A stretch of DNA of 33,207 bases from Lysobacterales bacterium. GTDB lineage: Bacteria > Pseudomonadota > Gammaproteobacteria > Xanthomonadales > SZUA-36. The notes beneath the pieces are model-generated. The model was given only the letters and a program-made list of their open reading frames with translations. It made no database searches and was not told the DNA's origin. How positions within the stretch are numbered: position 1 is the first letter of the stretch; every line of letters begins with the position of its first letter. This document shows positions 1 to 8,792 of the stretch, piece by piece. The translations under genes were made by a program, and so were the position numbers. The stretch is taken from the NCBI GenBank assembly GCA_028289465.1, contig JANQPM010000049.1:1-33207 (forward strand), read 5' to 3'.

Positions 1-53
1 AACGACAGCTTAGGCAGGCTGGTGAAGCGCTGCTGGCGGACCGGGCCGAGTAA
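1..53 (+). CDS. C-terminal tail of an upstream gene (partial)
   Basis: The frame that ends in TAA at 51-53 is open to the left edge and reads RQLRQAGEALLADRAE then stop. Its stop overlaps the ATG of hpnN by one base (TAATG), as expected for translationally coupled genes in one operon. Too little is visible to name the protein. In known hopanoid clusters a squalene/presqualene synthase-type gene (hpnC, hpnD) or hpnE could sit here, but that is inference from neighbours only. Confidence 0.45.
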   Translation, partial: RQLRQAGEALLADRAE

Positions 54-2722
54 TGCGCGTCGGACACCGCCTCGGCCAGCTCGCCGATATCGCGCAGCGA
101 TACGCCGCATTGACCGTGCTGGCCTACCTGGTGCTGATCGGCGCCAGCCTGATTCTGATCAGCCAGCGCCTCGGGGTCAACACCGACACCACCGATATGC
201 TGTCGGACGATCTGCGCTGGCGGCAGGCGCAACTTCAATTCAAACAGGCTTTCCCGCATGTCGCCGGTTATATCAGCGTGGTACTCGAGTCGGCCGACGC
301 CGCCGATGCCGAACAACGCCAGCGCCGACTGGCCGAGCAGGCCGCCGAATCCCGTCTGTTTTCCGATATCTATGCGCCGGGCCTGGAAGCGCACTTCCAG
401 ACCAACGGCCTGCTCTATCTGTCGCTGCCGGAACTGCAGGCGGTCAGCGACCGGCTGGTCAGTGCACAACCGCTGCTTGGACGCCTGATGGCCGATCCCA
501 GCCTGCCGGGCTTTGTCGCGCTGTTGCAATCGGCCTGGCAGAACGATGTGGACCCGGCTGCCGTGCGGCCGCTGACAGACGCGCTCGCCGACGTGCTGCG
601 CGAAGCCGCCGGGGGCCGGCCAGCACCGGTAGCATGGTCTGCCTTGTTACAGGGCTCCACGCTGTTACAACAGTCCGGGCAAACTCCGGACAGCGCCTCC
701 GGGCGGTTTCACCGGCGTTATGTTTTCTTCTATCCGACGCAGAATTTTCAACGACTGTTTCCGGCAGCCGACGCAATGCAGTGGCTGCGCGATCAGCAGC
801 GCCAGGATCGGAGTAGCCGCCAGCCGGAAAACCGGTCCCAGAGCGAACACCGGGGCGCTAACGAACACCGGGGTTTCTATATCACAGGCCCGGTGGCGCT
901 GGCACACGAAGAGCTGGAAACCGTGATGCAGGGCGGCAAGCGCAGCGCCGTGCTGCTGGGCGGCGTATTTCTGTTGCTATTGCTGCTGGCCTATCGGTCG
1001 GTACGCCTGACCGTGCTGACCCTGGCAACGGTCGCGACCGGCTTGTGTATGACAGCGGCCTTTGCCGCGGTCGCGGTCGGTCAGCTCAACCTGATTTCCA
1101 TCGCGTTTGCGGTGCTCTATGTCGGACTCGGCATCGATTTCTGCCTGCATCTTTGCCTGCGCTACCGGGAACACCAACTAAGCACACAAGACCGAGCGCC
1201 GGCTCATGCGATTTTAATCAGGCAGGCGGTGGAAAACACCGGTCCGGCCCTGCTGATTTGTGCGCTGACCACCGCAATCGGCTTCTATGCGTTCTTTCCG
1301 ACCGATTTCACCGGGGTCGCCGAACTTGGATTGATTTCCGGTACCGGCATGTTCATCAGCTTTATCGTGAACATGACGCTGCTGCCGGCCCTGCTTCGGC
1401 TCTGGCCATCGTCGTCGCATGTCGGGTCGGCCGCCCGACCCGGCGCCCAAGCTACTGTTCGATCCGGACTGCCGGGCTGGATTGGTATCGGCCAGCGCCA
1501 TCCGCGGGCAGTCATCATCGGCAGCCTGGCTCTGATGTTAGCCGCTGTACTCGCCGTTCCGCAGGCCCGCTTCGATGCCAGCCCGATGAAGCTGCGGGAC
1601 CCGGATTCCGAATCGGTTCGAACCTTCTACCACTTGCTGGCAAACGCCGAGCAGCCGCCGTTGAGCGTCTCCGTTCTGCTGGAATCCGAACAGGCCGTCG
1701 AACAGACACGCCGGGCCCTGCAATCCGCCGCCGCGGTCGGACAGACCCTGGACCTGGACAGCTTCGTGCCCGGACAGCAGTCCGAAAAGCTGGAACTGAT
1801 CGAAGAACTGCGATGGCTGATGGGTCCGCAGTTGCAGCAGCCCTTGGCGATACGAACCTCTGAACCCGAGTCGCTGGCCGCCGCATTGCGATCGCTCGAT
1901 ACCGCGATGAAGACAGCGGTGGGCCAAGACACGCTGAAAACGACTCTGGAGCGCTACCTATCCGGCAGCCCGTCGCCGTCTCGCCAGCGCGAAGTGGAAA
2001 ACGCACTGCTGAGGGAACTGCCCGATGCACTGCAGACATTGAACCGCCGACTTGGCGCGCAGAGCTTTGACGCCGACGATCTGCCGGCCACCGTTCGGCA
2101 ACGCTGGCGCAGCGAGGATGGCTGGTACCGCCTGGAAGTCTTTCCGCGTGAGCGATCGCTGGACCCCGATGCCAACCGGGATTTGCTGGAACAGGTTGAA
2201 CAGCATGCCGAACGCGTCGCCGGTGTGTTGGTGATCAACGAAAAGGCCGGCGAAACCGTGATCGGTGCATTCCGAAATGCGGTGATCTACGCACTGGTTA
2301 CCATCAGCATACTGCTGTTCTTGCTGCTGCGGCGCGCCAGGCCGGTGGTGCTGATTCTAATCCCGATTGTGCTGACCGGCCTCGTCACGGTCGCCGCAAC
2401 GGTCTGGTTTCGGCTGCCGTTCAATTTTGCCAACGTGATCGCGATTCCACTGCTGCTCGGTATCAGCGTGGACAACGGTATCCATATGGTAGACCGTTTC
2501 CTGCAAAGCCCGGGCCAGCGACAGAATTTGATGGCGACCAGCACCGCACGGGGCGTGGCGTTCAGCGCGTTGACGACGATGCTGAGTTTCGGCACGCTGG
2601 CACTGTCGCCCCATCTTGGAATGGCATCCATGGGTCAGCTATTGTTTCTTGGCATGGGCATTGCGGTGATTTGCACACTGCTGGTACTGCCGGCCTTGTT
2701 AACCCGGGTCTGCCCGCAATGA
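53..2722 (+). CDS. hpnN: Hopanoid-associated RND/MMPL transporter HpnN
   Basis: The 889-residue inner-membrane protein has the two-fold RND/MMPL layout. There is a hydrophobic segment near residues 20-45, a large polar periplasmic domain to about 295, and a membrane bundle at about 295-450 that includes the stretch LYVGLGIDFCLHLCLRYRE. A second entry segment near 485-505 is followed by a second periplasmic domain and a last bundle at about 745-885 containing ISVDNGIHMVDRFL. HpnN is known to move hopanoids from the inner to the outer membrane, and the size matches that family. It is the first complete gene of the cluster. Its stop overlaps the hpnA start (ATGA). The hpnA, hpnH, hpnB and hpnM neighbours make the HpnN assignment much more likely than a generic MMPL exporter. 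Confidence 0.9.
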   Translation: MRVGHRLGQLADIAQRYAALTVLAYLVLIGASLILISQRLGVNTDTTDMLSDDLRWRQAQLQFKQAFPHVAGYISVVLESADAADAEQRQRRLAEQAAESRLFSDIYAPGLEAHFQTNGLLYLSLPELQAVSDRLVSAQPLLGRLMADPSLPGFVALLQSAWQNDVDPAAVRPLTDALADVLREAAGGRPAPVAWSALLQGSTLLQQSGQTPDSASGRFHRRYVFFYPTQNFQRLFPAADAMQWLRDQQRQDRSSRQPENRSQSEHRGANEHRGFYITGPVALAHEELETVMQGGKRSAVLLGGVFLLLLLLAYRSVRLTVLTLATVATGLCMTAAFAAVAVGQLNLISIAFAVLYVGLGIDFCLHLCLRYREHQLSTQDRAPAHAILIRQAVENTGPALLICALTTAIGFYAFFPTDFTGVAELGLISGTGMFISFIVNMTLLPALLRLWPSSSHVGSAARPGAQATVRSGLPGWIGIGQRHPRAVIIGSLALMLAAVLAVPQARFDASPMKLRDPDSESVRTFYHLLANAEQPPLSVSVLLESEQAVEQTRRALQSAAAVGQTLDLDSFVPGQQSEKLELIEELRWLMGPQLQQPLAIRTSEPESLAAALRSLDTAMKTAVGQDTLKTTLERYLSGSPSPSRQREVENALLRELPDALQTLNRRLGAQSFDADDLPATVRQRWRSEDGWYRLEVFPRERSLDPDANRDLLEQVEQHAERVAGVLVINEKAGETVIGAFRNAVIYALVTISILLFLLLRRARPVVLILIPIVLTGLVTVAATVWFRLPFNFANVIAIPLLLGISVDNGIHMVDRFLQSPGQRQNLMATSTARGVAFSALTTMLSFGTLALSPHLGMASMGQLLFLGMGIAVICTLLVLPALLTRVCPQ

Positions 2723-3708
2723 CCGTGCTGGTCACCGGTGCCAGTGGCTTCGTCGGCGCGGCGATTGCCCGCTGCCTGCTCAGGCACGACCTGCCGGTAC
2801 GGGTGATGCTCCGCGAGACCAGCCCCGAGACCAATCTGCGCAAACTCCCGGTTCAACGCGTTTACGGCGACTTACTGCAACCGGAATCCCTGCCGCAAGC
2901 GGTACGCGGTTGTCGCTATCTGATCCACGCGGCAGCCGACTACCGGCTGTGGCAACCGGAACCGGCAATTGCCTACCGCACCAATGTCGATGGCACCGCG
3001 GCCCTGATGCACGCGGCGCTGCAGGCGGGTGTCGAAAAAATCGTCTATACCAGCAGCGTTGCAACGCTGGCGGTGCACGCCGACCGCCGGCCGGCAACCG
3101 AAGACGACCCGGTCAGCCTCGCCGATATGATCGGCCACTATAAGCGCTCCAAATACCTGGCCGAGGAGCGAGTACGCGAGATGGTCGAACAACACAAACT
3201 GCCGGCGGTTATCGTTAACCCTTCCGCGCCGGTCGGGCCGGGCGATGTCCGCCCTACCCCGACAGGACGTACTATTCTGGATGCGGCGCGGGGCAAAATG
3301 CCGGCCTACGTCGACACCGGATTGAACGTAGTACATGTCGACGATGTGGCCGATGGCCACTATCTGGCGCTTCAGCGCGGCGACATCGGACAGCGCTATA
3401 TTCTGGGTGGCGAGAACCTCAGCCTGGCCGAAATTCTGCGCATGACCGCCAAAGCGGCCAACCGCCGGCCGCCGCGCATCAAGCTGCCGCACTGGCTGCT
3501 GTGGCCATTCGCGGTTACTGCCGACGCGCTGGCCTCGGTGACCAAAAAACCGCCGCGGTTGAGCCGGGATGCGCTGCGTATGGCTAGAAAACATATGTTC
3601 TTCAGCAGCCGCAAGGCCACGGAGCAGCTCGGCTACCGCCCGCGGAAAGCCGAAGCGGCGATCGCGGACGCCGTTGAGTGGTTTGCAAATCACGGGTATA
3701 TCCCGTAA
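2719..3708 (+). CDS. hpnA: Hopanoid-associated sugar epimerase HpnA
   Basis: The 329-residue protein belongs to the extended short-chain dehydrogenase family. It has the NAD(P)-binding glycine motif VTGASGFVG at residues 5-13, the active-site TSS near 111-113 and the YKRSK (YxxxK) pair at 141-145. The ATG at 2719 overlaps the hpnN stop by four bases (ATGA), which supports this start over upstream in-frame alternatives. HpnA proteins are NAD-dependent epimerase/dehydratase-like enzymes found in hopanoid clusters. Their exact substrate is not settled, and a role in forming the sugar-derived side chain is the usual proposal. Dihydroflavonol-reductase-like SDRs are similar in sequence, so context carries part of the call. 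Confidence 0.87.
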   Translation: MTVLVTGASGFVGAAIARCLLRHDLPVRVMLRETSPETNLRKLPVQRVYGDLLQPESLPQAVRGCRYLIHAAADYRLWQPEPAIAYRTNVDGTAALMHAALQAGVEKIVYTSSVATLAVHADRRPATEDDPVSLADMIGHYKRSKYLAEERVREMVEQHKLPAVIVNPSAPVGPGDVRPTPTGRTILDAARGKMPAYVDTGLNVVHVDDVADGHYLALQRGDIGQRYILGGENLSLAEILRMTAKAANRRPPRIKLPHWLLWPFAVTADALASVTKKPPRLSRDALRMARKHMFFSSRKATEQLGYRPRKAEAAIADAVEWFANHGYIP

Positions 3709-3742
3709 CGTGCCCGCGCCGCCGCCATCCGCCGAGGAAAGC

Positions 3743-4726
3743 ATGCAAGCAAGTGCGACCGCCCATCCGAATATCGCTCTGGTGAAATACTGGGGTAAGC
3801 GCGATGCCGCACGCAATTTGCCGGCTGTCGGCTCGCTGTCGATCACCCTGGACCGGCTGTACACCCGGACCACGGTCGATTTTACGTCCGGACTTGAACA
3901 CGACAAATTGCGACTGAATGGCGAAATCCAACCGACTTCGCCACGACTGACACAGTTGATGGATGCGTTTCGCGACCGTTCCGGGCAAACCGCGTACGCC
4001 GACATCGACAGCCAGAACAACTTTCCCACCGCCGCCGGGCTCGCATCTTCGGCTTCCGGATTCGCGGCACTGGCCATCGCCGCCGACGCCGCGCTGGGTA
4101 CCGGCCTCAGCCGGCGCGAACTGTCCGGTCTGGCGCGCCTGGGTTCCGGCTCGGCCGCGCGCTCGCTGTTCGGCGGCTTTGCGCGCTGGCACCGCGGCAA
4201 GGCCGAGGACGGGCATGACAGTATTGCCGAAGCGCTGGCAGACGAATCCTACTGGCCGTTGAAAACCGTCATCGCGATCACCTCAATGCAGAAGAAAGCC
4301 GTCGGCTCCACAGACGGCATGCTGCACAGCGAAGCCAGCTCACCTTACTACGCCGCCTGGGTCGACGGGCAGACTCAGGACCTGGTCGAGGCCGAACAGG
4401 CCGTCCGGCAGCGGGATTTTCAGCGCCTGGCGGCCGTCTCCGAATTCAGTTGCCTGAAAATGCATGCGCTGGCGATGGCCAGCCGCCCCGGCCTGATGTA
4501 CTGGAATGCGGCGACCGTCGAAGGTCTGAACCGCGTTCGCGAACTGCGCAACAGCGGCTTGCCGGTATTCTTTACCGTCGATGCCGGCCCGCAGGTCAAA
4601 GCCGTCTGCGAAGCGGACGCGGCAGAAACGGTGGACCAGGCGCTGGCGGATATCTCAGGTGTACAGCAAACGATTCAATGCGGCTTAGGCCCGGGTGCGC
4701 AGCTGCTGTCCGACACCGCAGGCTGA
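3743..4726 (+). CDS. mvaD: Diphosphomevalonate decarboxylase
   Basis: This 327-residue GHMP-superfamily enzyme catalyses ATP-dependent decarboxylation of mevalonate diphosphate to isopentenyl diphosphate. Family marks are HPNIALVKYWGKRD at residues 8-21, the phosphate-binding loop FPTAAGLASSASGFAALA at about 94-111, GSGSAARSLFGG at about 134-145 and the catalytic Asp in FFTVDAGPQV (about 280). The ATG at 3743 has a good GAGGAA ribosome site a few bases upstream. A GTG at 3710 is in frame but would only add a proline-rich tail. The gene follows hpnA by 34 bp and is followed by phosphomevalonate kinase after 5 bp, so it is part of the operon. It performs the final step to IPP. Confidence 0.95.
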   Translation: MQASATAHPNIALVKYWGKRDAARNLPAVGSLSITLDRLYTRTTVDFTSGLEHDKLRLNGEIQPTSPRLTQLMDAFRDRSGQTAYADIDSQNNFPTAAGLASSASGFAALAIAADAALGTGLSRRELSGLARLGSGSAARSLFGGFARWHRGKAEDGHDSIAEALADESYWPLKTVIAITSMQKKAVGSTDGMLHSEASSPYYAAWVDGQTQDLVEAEQAVRQRDFQRLAAVSEFSCLKMHALAMASRPGLMYWNAATVEGLNRVRELRNSGLPVFFTVDAGPQVKAVCEADAAETVDQALADISGVQQTIQCGLGPGAQLLSDTAG

Positions 4727-4731
4727 ACGCA

Positions 4732-5781
4732 ATGCCGCAAGACCCGCCAGCGCTGAACGTTTCCGCTCCAGGCAAGCTGGTGCTGCTGGGCGAATACGCA
4801 GTGCTGGAGGGCGTGGCGGCGTGGTCACTGGCGATCGACCGCCGGGCCCGTGTCGGTATTCACCACCGGTCGTCGCCGACGCACCGTCTGACTTCCACGC
4901 TATTTCCGGACCGGGAACTGGCATTCACCGTCGATGACGGGCGGCGGCTGACCTGGTCAATCGGTAACGACAACACATTTCGGACAGGCATTGAACACTT
5001 GCTCAAGCCCTGGCTTGGCAAACTGGCGGCAAGCGCTGACGGCCTCTCGATCCGCCTGGACACCGCCGCGTTCTTCGAGACGCTGAATGACCGGCCCGAA
5101 AAACTGGGATTCGGCTCCAGCGCGGCGCTGACGGTTGCATTTCATACCGCGATGGCGGCGCTGTGTCAGAGCGACACGCAGGAATCGTCGCTGGCCGCGC
5201 AGATAGCGGCCCATCGTCAGCAACAAGGCGGGGTCGGCAGCGGTATCGACATCGCAACCAGTCTGAGCGGCGGCCTGATCCGCTTTCAACGCGAACCGGA
5301 AGGCATTGCCGTAGTCCCGGCGACACTGCCTGAAGATTTTCACTGGCTGGCGGTATGGAGCGGCAGTTCCGCATCGACCGGCGATATGCTGCGCCAAATC
5401 CGCCGCTGGAGCCGCTCGAATCCGGAAAACTGGCAGCGCTTGCTGCAACAGGCGGCTGTAATCGGCAGCGATGCGGAGCGGTCCGTTCGCCAGAACCACA
5501 CGCAAGATTTGCTGCAGGCGATCGCCCGCTACGGCCGCTGGATGCAGACCTTGGGCCGGCGCAGCGGCACCCCCATCTATAACGCTGCGCACCGACATTT
5601 GGATACAATAGCCGCAGCGCAGCAGTGCGCTTACAAACCCAGCGGCGCCGGGGGCGGCGATATCGGCTTCGCGGCGGCGGCCGAGCTGGAGACTCTGAAC
5701 GGTTTTCGCCAGGCTGCCGAAAGTGCGGGCTACCGCATCATTGCGTTATCGGAAGATAAAAAAGGACCGGTATTTCACTGA
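4732..5781 (+). CDS. mvaK2: Phosphomevalonate kinase (GHMP family)
   Basis: The 349-residue GHMP kinase should phosphorylate mevalonate 5-phosphate to the diphosphate. It shows motif 1 APGKLVLLGEYAVLEG at residues 12-27, motif 2 KLGFGSSAALTVAF at about 124-137, the GVGSGIDIATSLSGG stretch at about 167-181 and motif 3 KPSGAGGGDIGFAAA at about 302-316. The GVGSGIDIA segment and the position between mvaD and mevalonate kinase favour phosphomevalonate kinase over other GHMP members. The start ATG lies 5 bp after the mvaD stop. The gene is followed by an unusual 120-bp gap before the next gene, although other gaps in this cluster are mostly short. Confidence 0.92.
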   Translation: MPQDPPALNVSAPGKLVLLGEYAVLEGVAAWSLAIDRRARVGIHHRSSPTHRLTSTLFPDRELAFTVDDGRRLTWSIGNDNTFRTGIEHLLKPWLGKLAASADGLSIRLDTAAFFETLNDRPEKLGFGSSAALTVAFHTAMAALCQSDTQESSLAAQIAAHRQQQGGVGSGIDIATSLSGGLIRFQREPEGIAVVPATLPEDFHWLAVWSGSSASTGDMLRQIRRWSRSNPENWQRLLQQAAVIGSDAERSVRQNHTQDLLQAIARYGRWMQTLGRRSGTPIYNAAHRHLDTIAAAQQCAYKPSGAGGGDIGFAAAAELETLNGFRQAAESAGYRIIALSEDKKGPVFH

Positions 5782-5793
5782 TGGTTGGACCTA

Positions 5794-5887
5794 TGTTGCA
5801 AATGGGGACTGTGTTGCAAATGCGTGAATATCGCAGCCCTGAATATTTCAGCATGGAATACCAGATCGACCGGGATACCAGATCGAC
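5794..5887 (+). repeat. Two short tandem repeat pairs in the leader of the HMGR fusion gene
   Basis: The 120-bp gap between the phosphomevalonate kinase gene and the fusion gene holds two different direct-repeat pairs. TGTTGCAAATG occurs at 5794-5804 and 5812-5822 (18-bp period). ATACCAGATCGAC occurs at 5858-5870 and 5875-5887 (17-bp period). The second pair ends just before the AGGGAG ribosome site. Periods near 17-18 bp could be paired operator sites or simple local duplications. No convincing promoter was identified in the gap. Confidence 0.7.
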
Positions 5888-5901
5888 TAGGGAGCGAACT
5901 C

Positions 5902-8154
5902 ATGGGTCAATCCAGAATTCCTAAGTTCTACAAACTGTCTATCGCCGAACGCCTGCGCGAGGTTCACCGGCGCGGTTTGCTGTCCAAGGAGGACTATCTG
6001 GCGTTGCTGAACGGCCAGCATGTACTGGATGTGGAAGCTGCCGACAAGATGATCGAGAACGTAATCGGCGTGCTTGGCCTGCCGATCGGTCTCGGCGTTA
6101 ATTTTCTAATCAACAATAAGGAATACGTGGTACCGCTGGCGGTGGAAGAGCCGTCCATCGTCGCCGCACTGAGTTCCGCGGCCAAGATCGCGCACGATGC
6201 CGGCGGTTTCAGAGCGAACTGCGAAGAATCCTATCTGATCGGCCAGGTACAGTTGGTGGATGTCAAGAATCATTCCAAAGCCAGCCATGCGATTTTGCAG
6301 GAGAAGCAGGAGATTCTGAATCTGGCCAATTCGCTGCACCCGAACCTGATTGCACGCGGCGGCGGCGCACGCGATCTGGAGGTGCGCACGGTACCGACCA
6401 CAACCGACAGCGGCGATATGCTGGTCGTACACCTGATCGTCGACACCTGTGACGCGATGGGGGCAAACCTGGTAAACACCATGTGCGAAGGCGTGGCACC
6501 GCTGCTGGAAAAAATCACCGACGGCAAGTCCTTCCTGCGCATTCTGTCGAACCTGACCGACCGGTCGCTGGTACGCGCATGGGTCAGCATTCCGGCCAGT
6601 GCGCTGAAGATGGGCGGCCTGTCCGGCGAGGAAGTCCGCGACGGCATCGTGATTGCCAGCGATTTTGCGGCGGCCGACCCGTATCGCGCAGTCACGCATA
6701 ACAAAGGCGTAATGAACGGCGTCGATGCGGTCGCACTGGCCACCGGCAATGACTGGCGTGCAATCGAAGCCGCTGCCCATGCTTACGCCGCCCGTGGCGG
6801 TCACTACGGTTCGCTGACCCAGTGGAAACGCGATGACGAAGGCGCGCTGCAGGGTTTCATCGAAATACCGCTGAAAGTCGGTACTGTCGGCGGCCCGCTG
6901 CAATCGAATCCGACTGTCGCGGTCAACCACCGTATTCTCGGTATCGGCTCGGCCCGCGAACTGGCCGAAATCATGGCCGCTGTCGGCCTCGCACAGAATT
7001 TCTCGGCACTGCGTGCGCTCGCGACCGAAGGCATACAGAAAGGCCATATGACCCTGCACGCGCGCAGCGTTGCAGTCGCGGCCGGCGCACAGCCGGAGCA
7101 TTTCGAAACGGTGGTCGAGCGGCTGATTGAAGATGGCCAGATCAAGATTTGGCGAGCTCGCGAAATCGTCGAGGAAATCAAACGCGAATCGCGGCCGCTA
7201 AGATCGGTCACCAGCGAAGCGGTACGCGAAGAGGAAGCCATCGGCGGCCACGGCAAGATCATTCTGCTCGGTGAGCACGCGGTGGTTTACGGCCGCCGGG
7301 CAATAGCCGCACCGGTGCCGATTGCGGCCCGGGCCGCGGTGCAGGAAACCGGTTCCGGCCAGATCGAATTCATGGTCCCGCGCTGGGGGGTGGAATACAC
7401 GCTGCACCGGGATGCGGCACAGCGACGTTCGTTTGAAAAACCGCTGGGCGCGTTTCTGGAACAATACGATCTGCTTAAACGGTCGCTGCGCATCGAGGTG
7501 TTTCCGAACGTGCCCCGCGCGATGGGCCTGGGCGGCTCGGCCGCGGTCGCAGTCGCCATTGCCCGCGCGGTGGACCGGCACTTCAAGCTGGGCCTCAGCG
7601 ATGAACAAATCAATGAGATTGCGTTCTCATTCGAGAAGGTAGCGCACAACAAGCCGTCGGGTATCGACAATACGGTAGCGACCTACGGCCGCATGCTGGT
7701 GTACACCGCCGGCGATCCGCCGACGTTCGAGCGTCTGGTCACACCGCAGCCGATACCGCTGATCATCGGCGTTTCGGGCATTGAAAGCCTGACCGCCGGA
7801 ATGGTCTCGCAGGTTCGCGAAGGCTGGCGCAACAACCGCGGTCTGTACGAACGGGTATTCGATGAAATCGGCCGGCTGACCGACGAGGCACGTACCGCAA
7901 TTGCCGGCAACGACCTGGAAACCCTCGGCAACCTGATGAATTTCTGCCAGGGCCAGCTTAACGCACTGCAGGTCTCGAGCTGGGAACTGGAAGAGATGAT
8001 TCAAATTGCCCGCCGCCACGGTGCGCTGGGCGCAAAACTGACCGGCGGCGGTGGCGGCGGGTCGATGATCGCACTGTGCCCGGACAACCGCCAGGCGGTG
8101 GTCGATGCATTACAACAGGCCGGCTATGAGGCCATGGAGGTAAAAATTGGTTGA
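5902..8154 (+). CDS. HMG-CoA reductase (class II) / mevalonate kinase fusion protein
   Basis: One 750-residue reading frame holds two complete enzymes. Residues 1 to about 427 are a class II HMG-CoA reductase: ENVIGVLGLPIGLGVNF at 52-68, the catalytic Glu in VEEPSIVAA (83), DAMGANLVNT at 184-193, the catalytic Lys in THNKGVMNGVD (268), the Asp in ATGNDW (284) and the His in GHMTLHAR (382). After a charged linker at about 428-447, residues 448-750 are a mevalonate kinase: GHGKIILLGEHAVVYG at 449-464, PRAMGLGGSAAVAVA at 538-552, HNKPSGIDNTVATYG with catalytic Asp at about 589, and KLTGGGGGGSMIAL at 712-725. The chain should reduce HMG-CoA to mevalonate and then phosphorylate it. The ATG at 5902 has an AGGGAG site and matches the usual class II N-terminus. 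The frame extends upstream to 5785, but that extension looks like non-coding leader. No break is visible between the domains. Confidence 0.95.
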   Translation: MGQSRIPKFYKLSIAERLREVHRRGLLSKEDYLALLNGQHVLDVEAADKMIENVIGVLGLPIGLGVNFLINNKEYVVPLAVEEPSIVAALSSAAKIAHDAGGFRANCEESYLIGQVQLVDVKNHSKASHAILQEKQEILNLANSLHPNLIARGGGARDLEVRTVPTTTDSGDMLVVHLIVDTCDAMGANLVNTMCEGVAPLLEKITDGKSFLRILSNLTDRSLVRAWVSIPASALKMGGLSGEEVRDGIVIASDFAAADPYRAVTHNKGVMNGVDAVALATGNDWRAIEAAAHAYAARGGHYGSLTQWKRDDEGALQGFIEIPLKVGTVGGPLQSNPTVAVNHRILGIGSARELAEIMAAVGLAQNFSALRALATEGIQKGHMTLHARSVAVAAGAQPEHFETVVERLIEDGQIKIWRAREIVEEIKRESRPLRSVTSEAVREEEAIGGHGKIILLGEHAVVYGRRAIAAPVPIAARAAVQETGSGQIEFMVPRWGVEYTLHRDAAQRRSFEKPLGAFLEQYDLLKRSLRIEVFPNVPRAMGLGGSAAVAVAIARAVDRHFKLGLSDEQINEIAFSFEKVAHNKPSGIDNTVATYGRMLVYTAGDPPTFERLVTPQPIPLIIGVSGIESLTAGMVSQVREGWRNNRGLYERVFDEIGRLTDEARTAIAGNDLETLGNLMNFCQGQLNALQVSSWELEEMIQIARRHGALGAKLTGGGGGGSMIALCPDNRQAVVDALQQAGYEAMEVKIG

Positions 8155-8734
8155 ACAAACGGCCCGCATCCAGGATGCGGTAGTTTCCTTCGACACAGAA
8201 CCGTTGATACTGGTGGACAGCCAGGACAAGGTTCTGGGCTATGCCAGCAAAGATGAGTGCCATGACGGCGACGGTCAGTTGCACCGCGCCTTTTCGCTGT
8301 TCATTTTCAACGATAGCGGCGAACTGCTGCTGCAGCGCCGCAGCGATCAAAAACGCCTGTGGCCGAACTACTGGTCGAATAGTTGCTGCAGCCATCCGCG
8401 CCAGGGCGAAGAAATGTTCGAGGCAGCCCATCGGCGCCTGTACGAAGAACTGGGCCTGCGCACCCAATTGCAATACTTGTACAAATTCGAATATCAGGCT
8501 TCGTTCGGCGATCCCGGCACCGAGCACGAGTTATGTTCGGTCTTTATCGGAAAGAGTTCCGGCAATGTGCAGGTCAATATTAACGAAATTTCGGAATGGC
8601 GCTGGGTCAGCCCGGCAGACCTGGAATTGGAAATGGCGGATCATCCGGAGCAGTTCACGCCGTGGATGAAAATGGAATGGGCGGAGCTGACCGGCCGCTA
8701 CCGGCAATCGCTGGACCGGCTGCTCGGCGCCTGA
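8147..8734 (+). CDS. idi: Isopentenyl-diphosphate delta-isomerase, type I
   Basis: This 195-residue Nudix-fold enzyme interconverts IPP and DMAPP. It has the active-site Cys in NSCCSHP (about 81), the catalytic Glu in EHELCSVF (about 128), the Nudix-like helix FEAAHRRLYEELG at about 91-103 and the terminal WRWVSP strand. The start is TTG at 8147, with a strong GGAGG site at 8136-8140. It lies inside the 3' end of the fusion gene and overlaps it by 8 bp, so translation is probably coupled. No ATG fits the N-terminus better. This gene completes the path from HMG-CoA to both C5 units within the cluster. Confidence 0.94.
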   Translation: MVEQTARIQDAVVSFDTEPLILVDSQDKVLGYASKDECHDGDGQLHRAFSLFIFNDSGELLLQRRSDQKRLWPNYWSNSCCSHPRQGEEMFEAAHRRLYEELGLRTQLQYLYKFEYQASFGDPGTEHELCSVFIGKSSGNVQVNINEISEWRWVSPADLELEMADHPEQFTPWMKMEWAELTGRYRQSLDRLLGA

Positions 8735-8792
8735 TACCTCAGGATATAGGCACGCAGAACACCACAACGGAGGACTCCAAGACGGAGAACAT

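Noticed and set aside
2872..4200. 442-codon open frame on the - strand
   Set aside because: It is antisense to hpnA and mvaD and has no recognisable domain; both real genes carry intact motifs.
5785..5901. N-terminal extension of the HMGR fusion from the in-frame ATG at 5785
   Set aside because: The extra residues are not reductase-like, the region is made of short DNA repeats, and a good ribosome site precedes the ATG at 5902.
6106..7101. 331-codon open frame on the - strand
   Set aside because: It is antisense to the HMG-CoA reductase domain and shows no protein family features.
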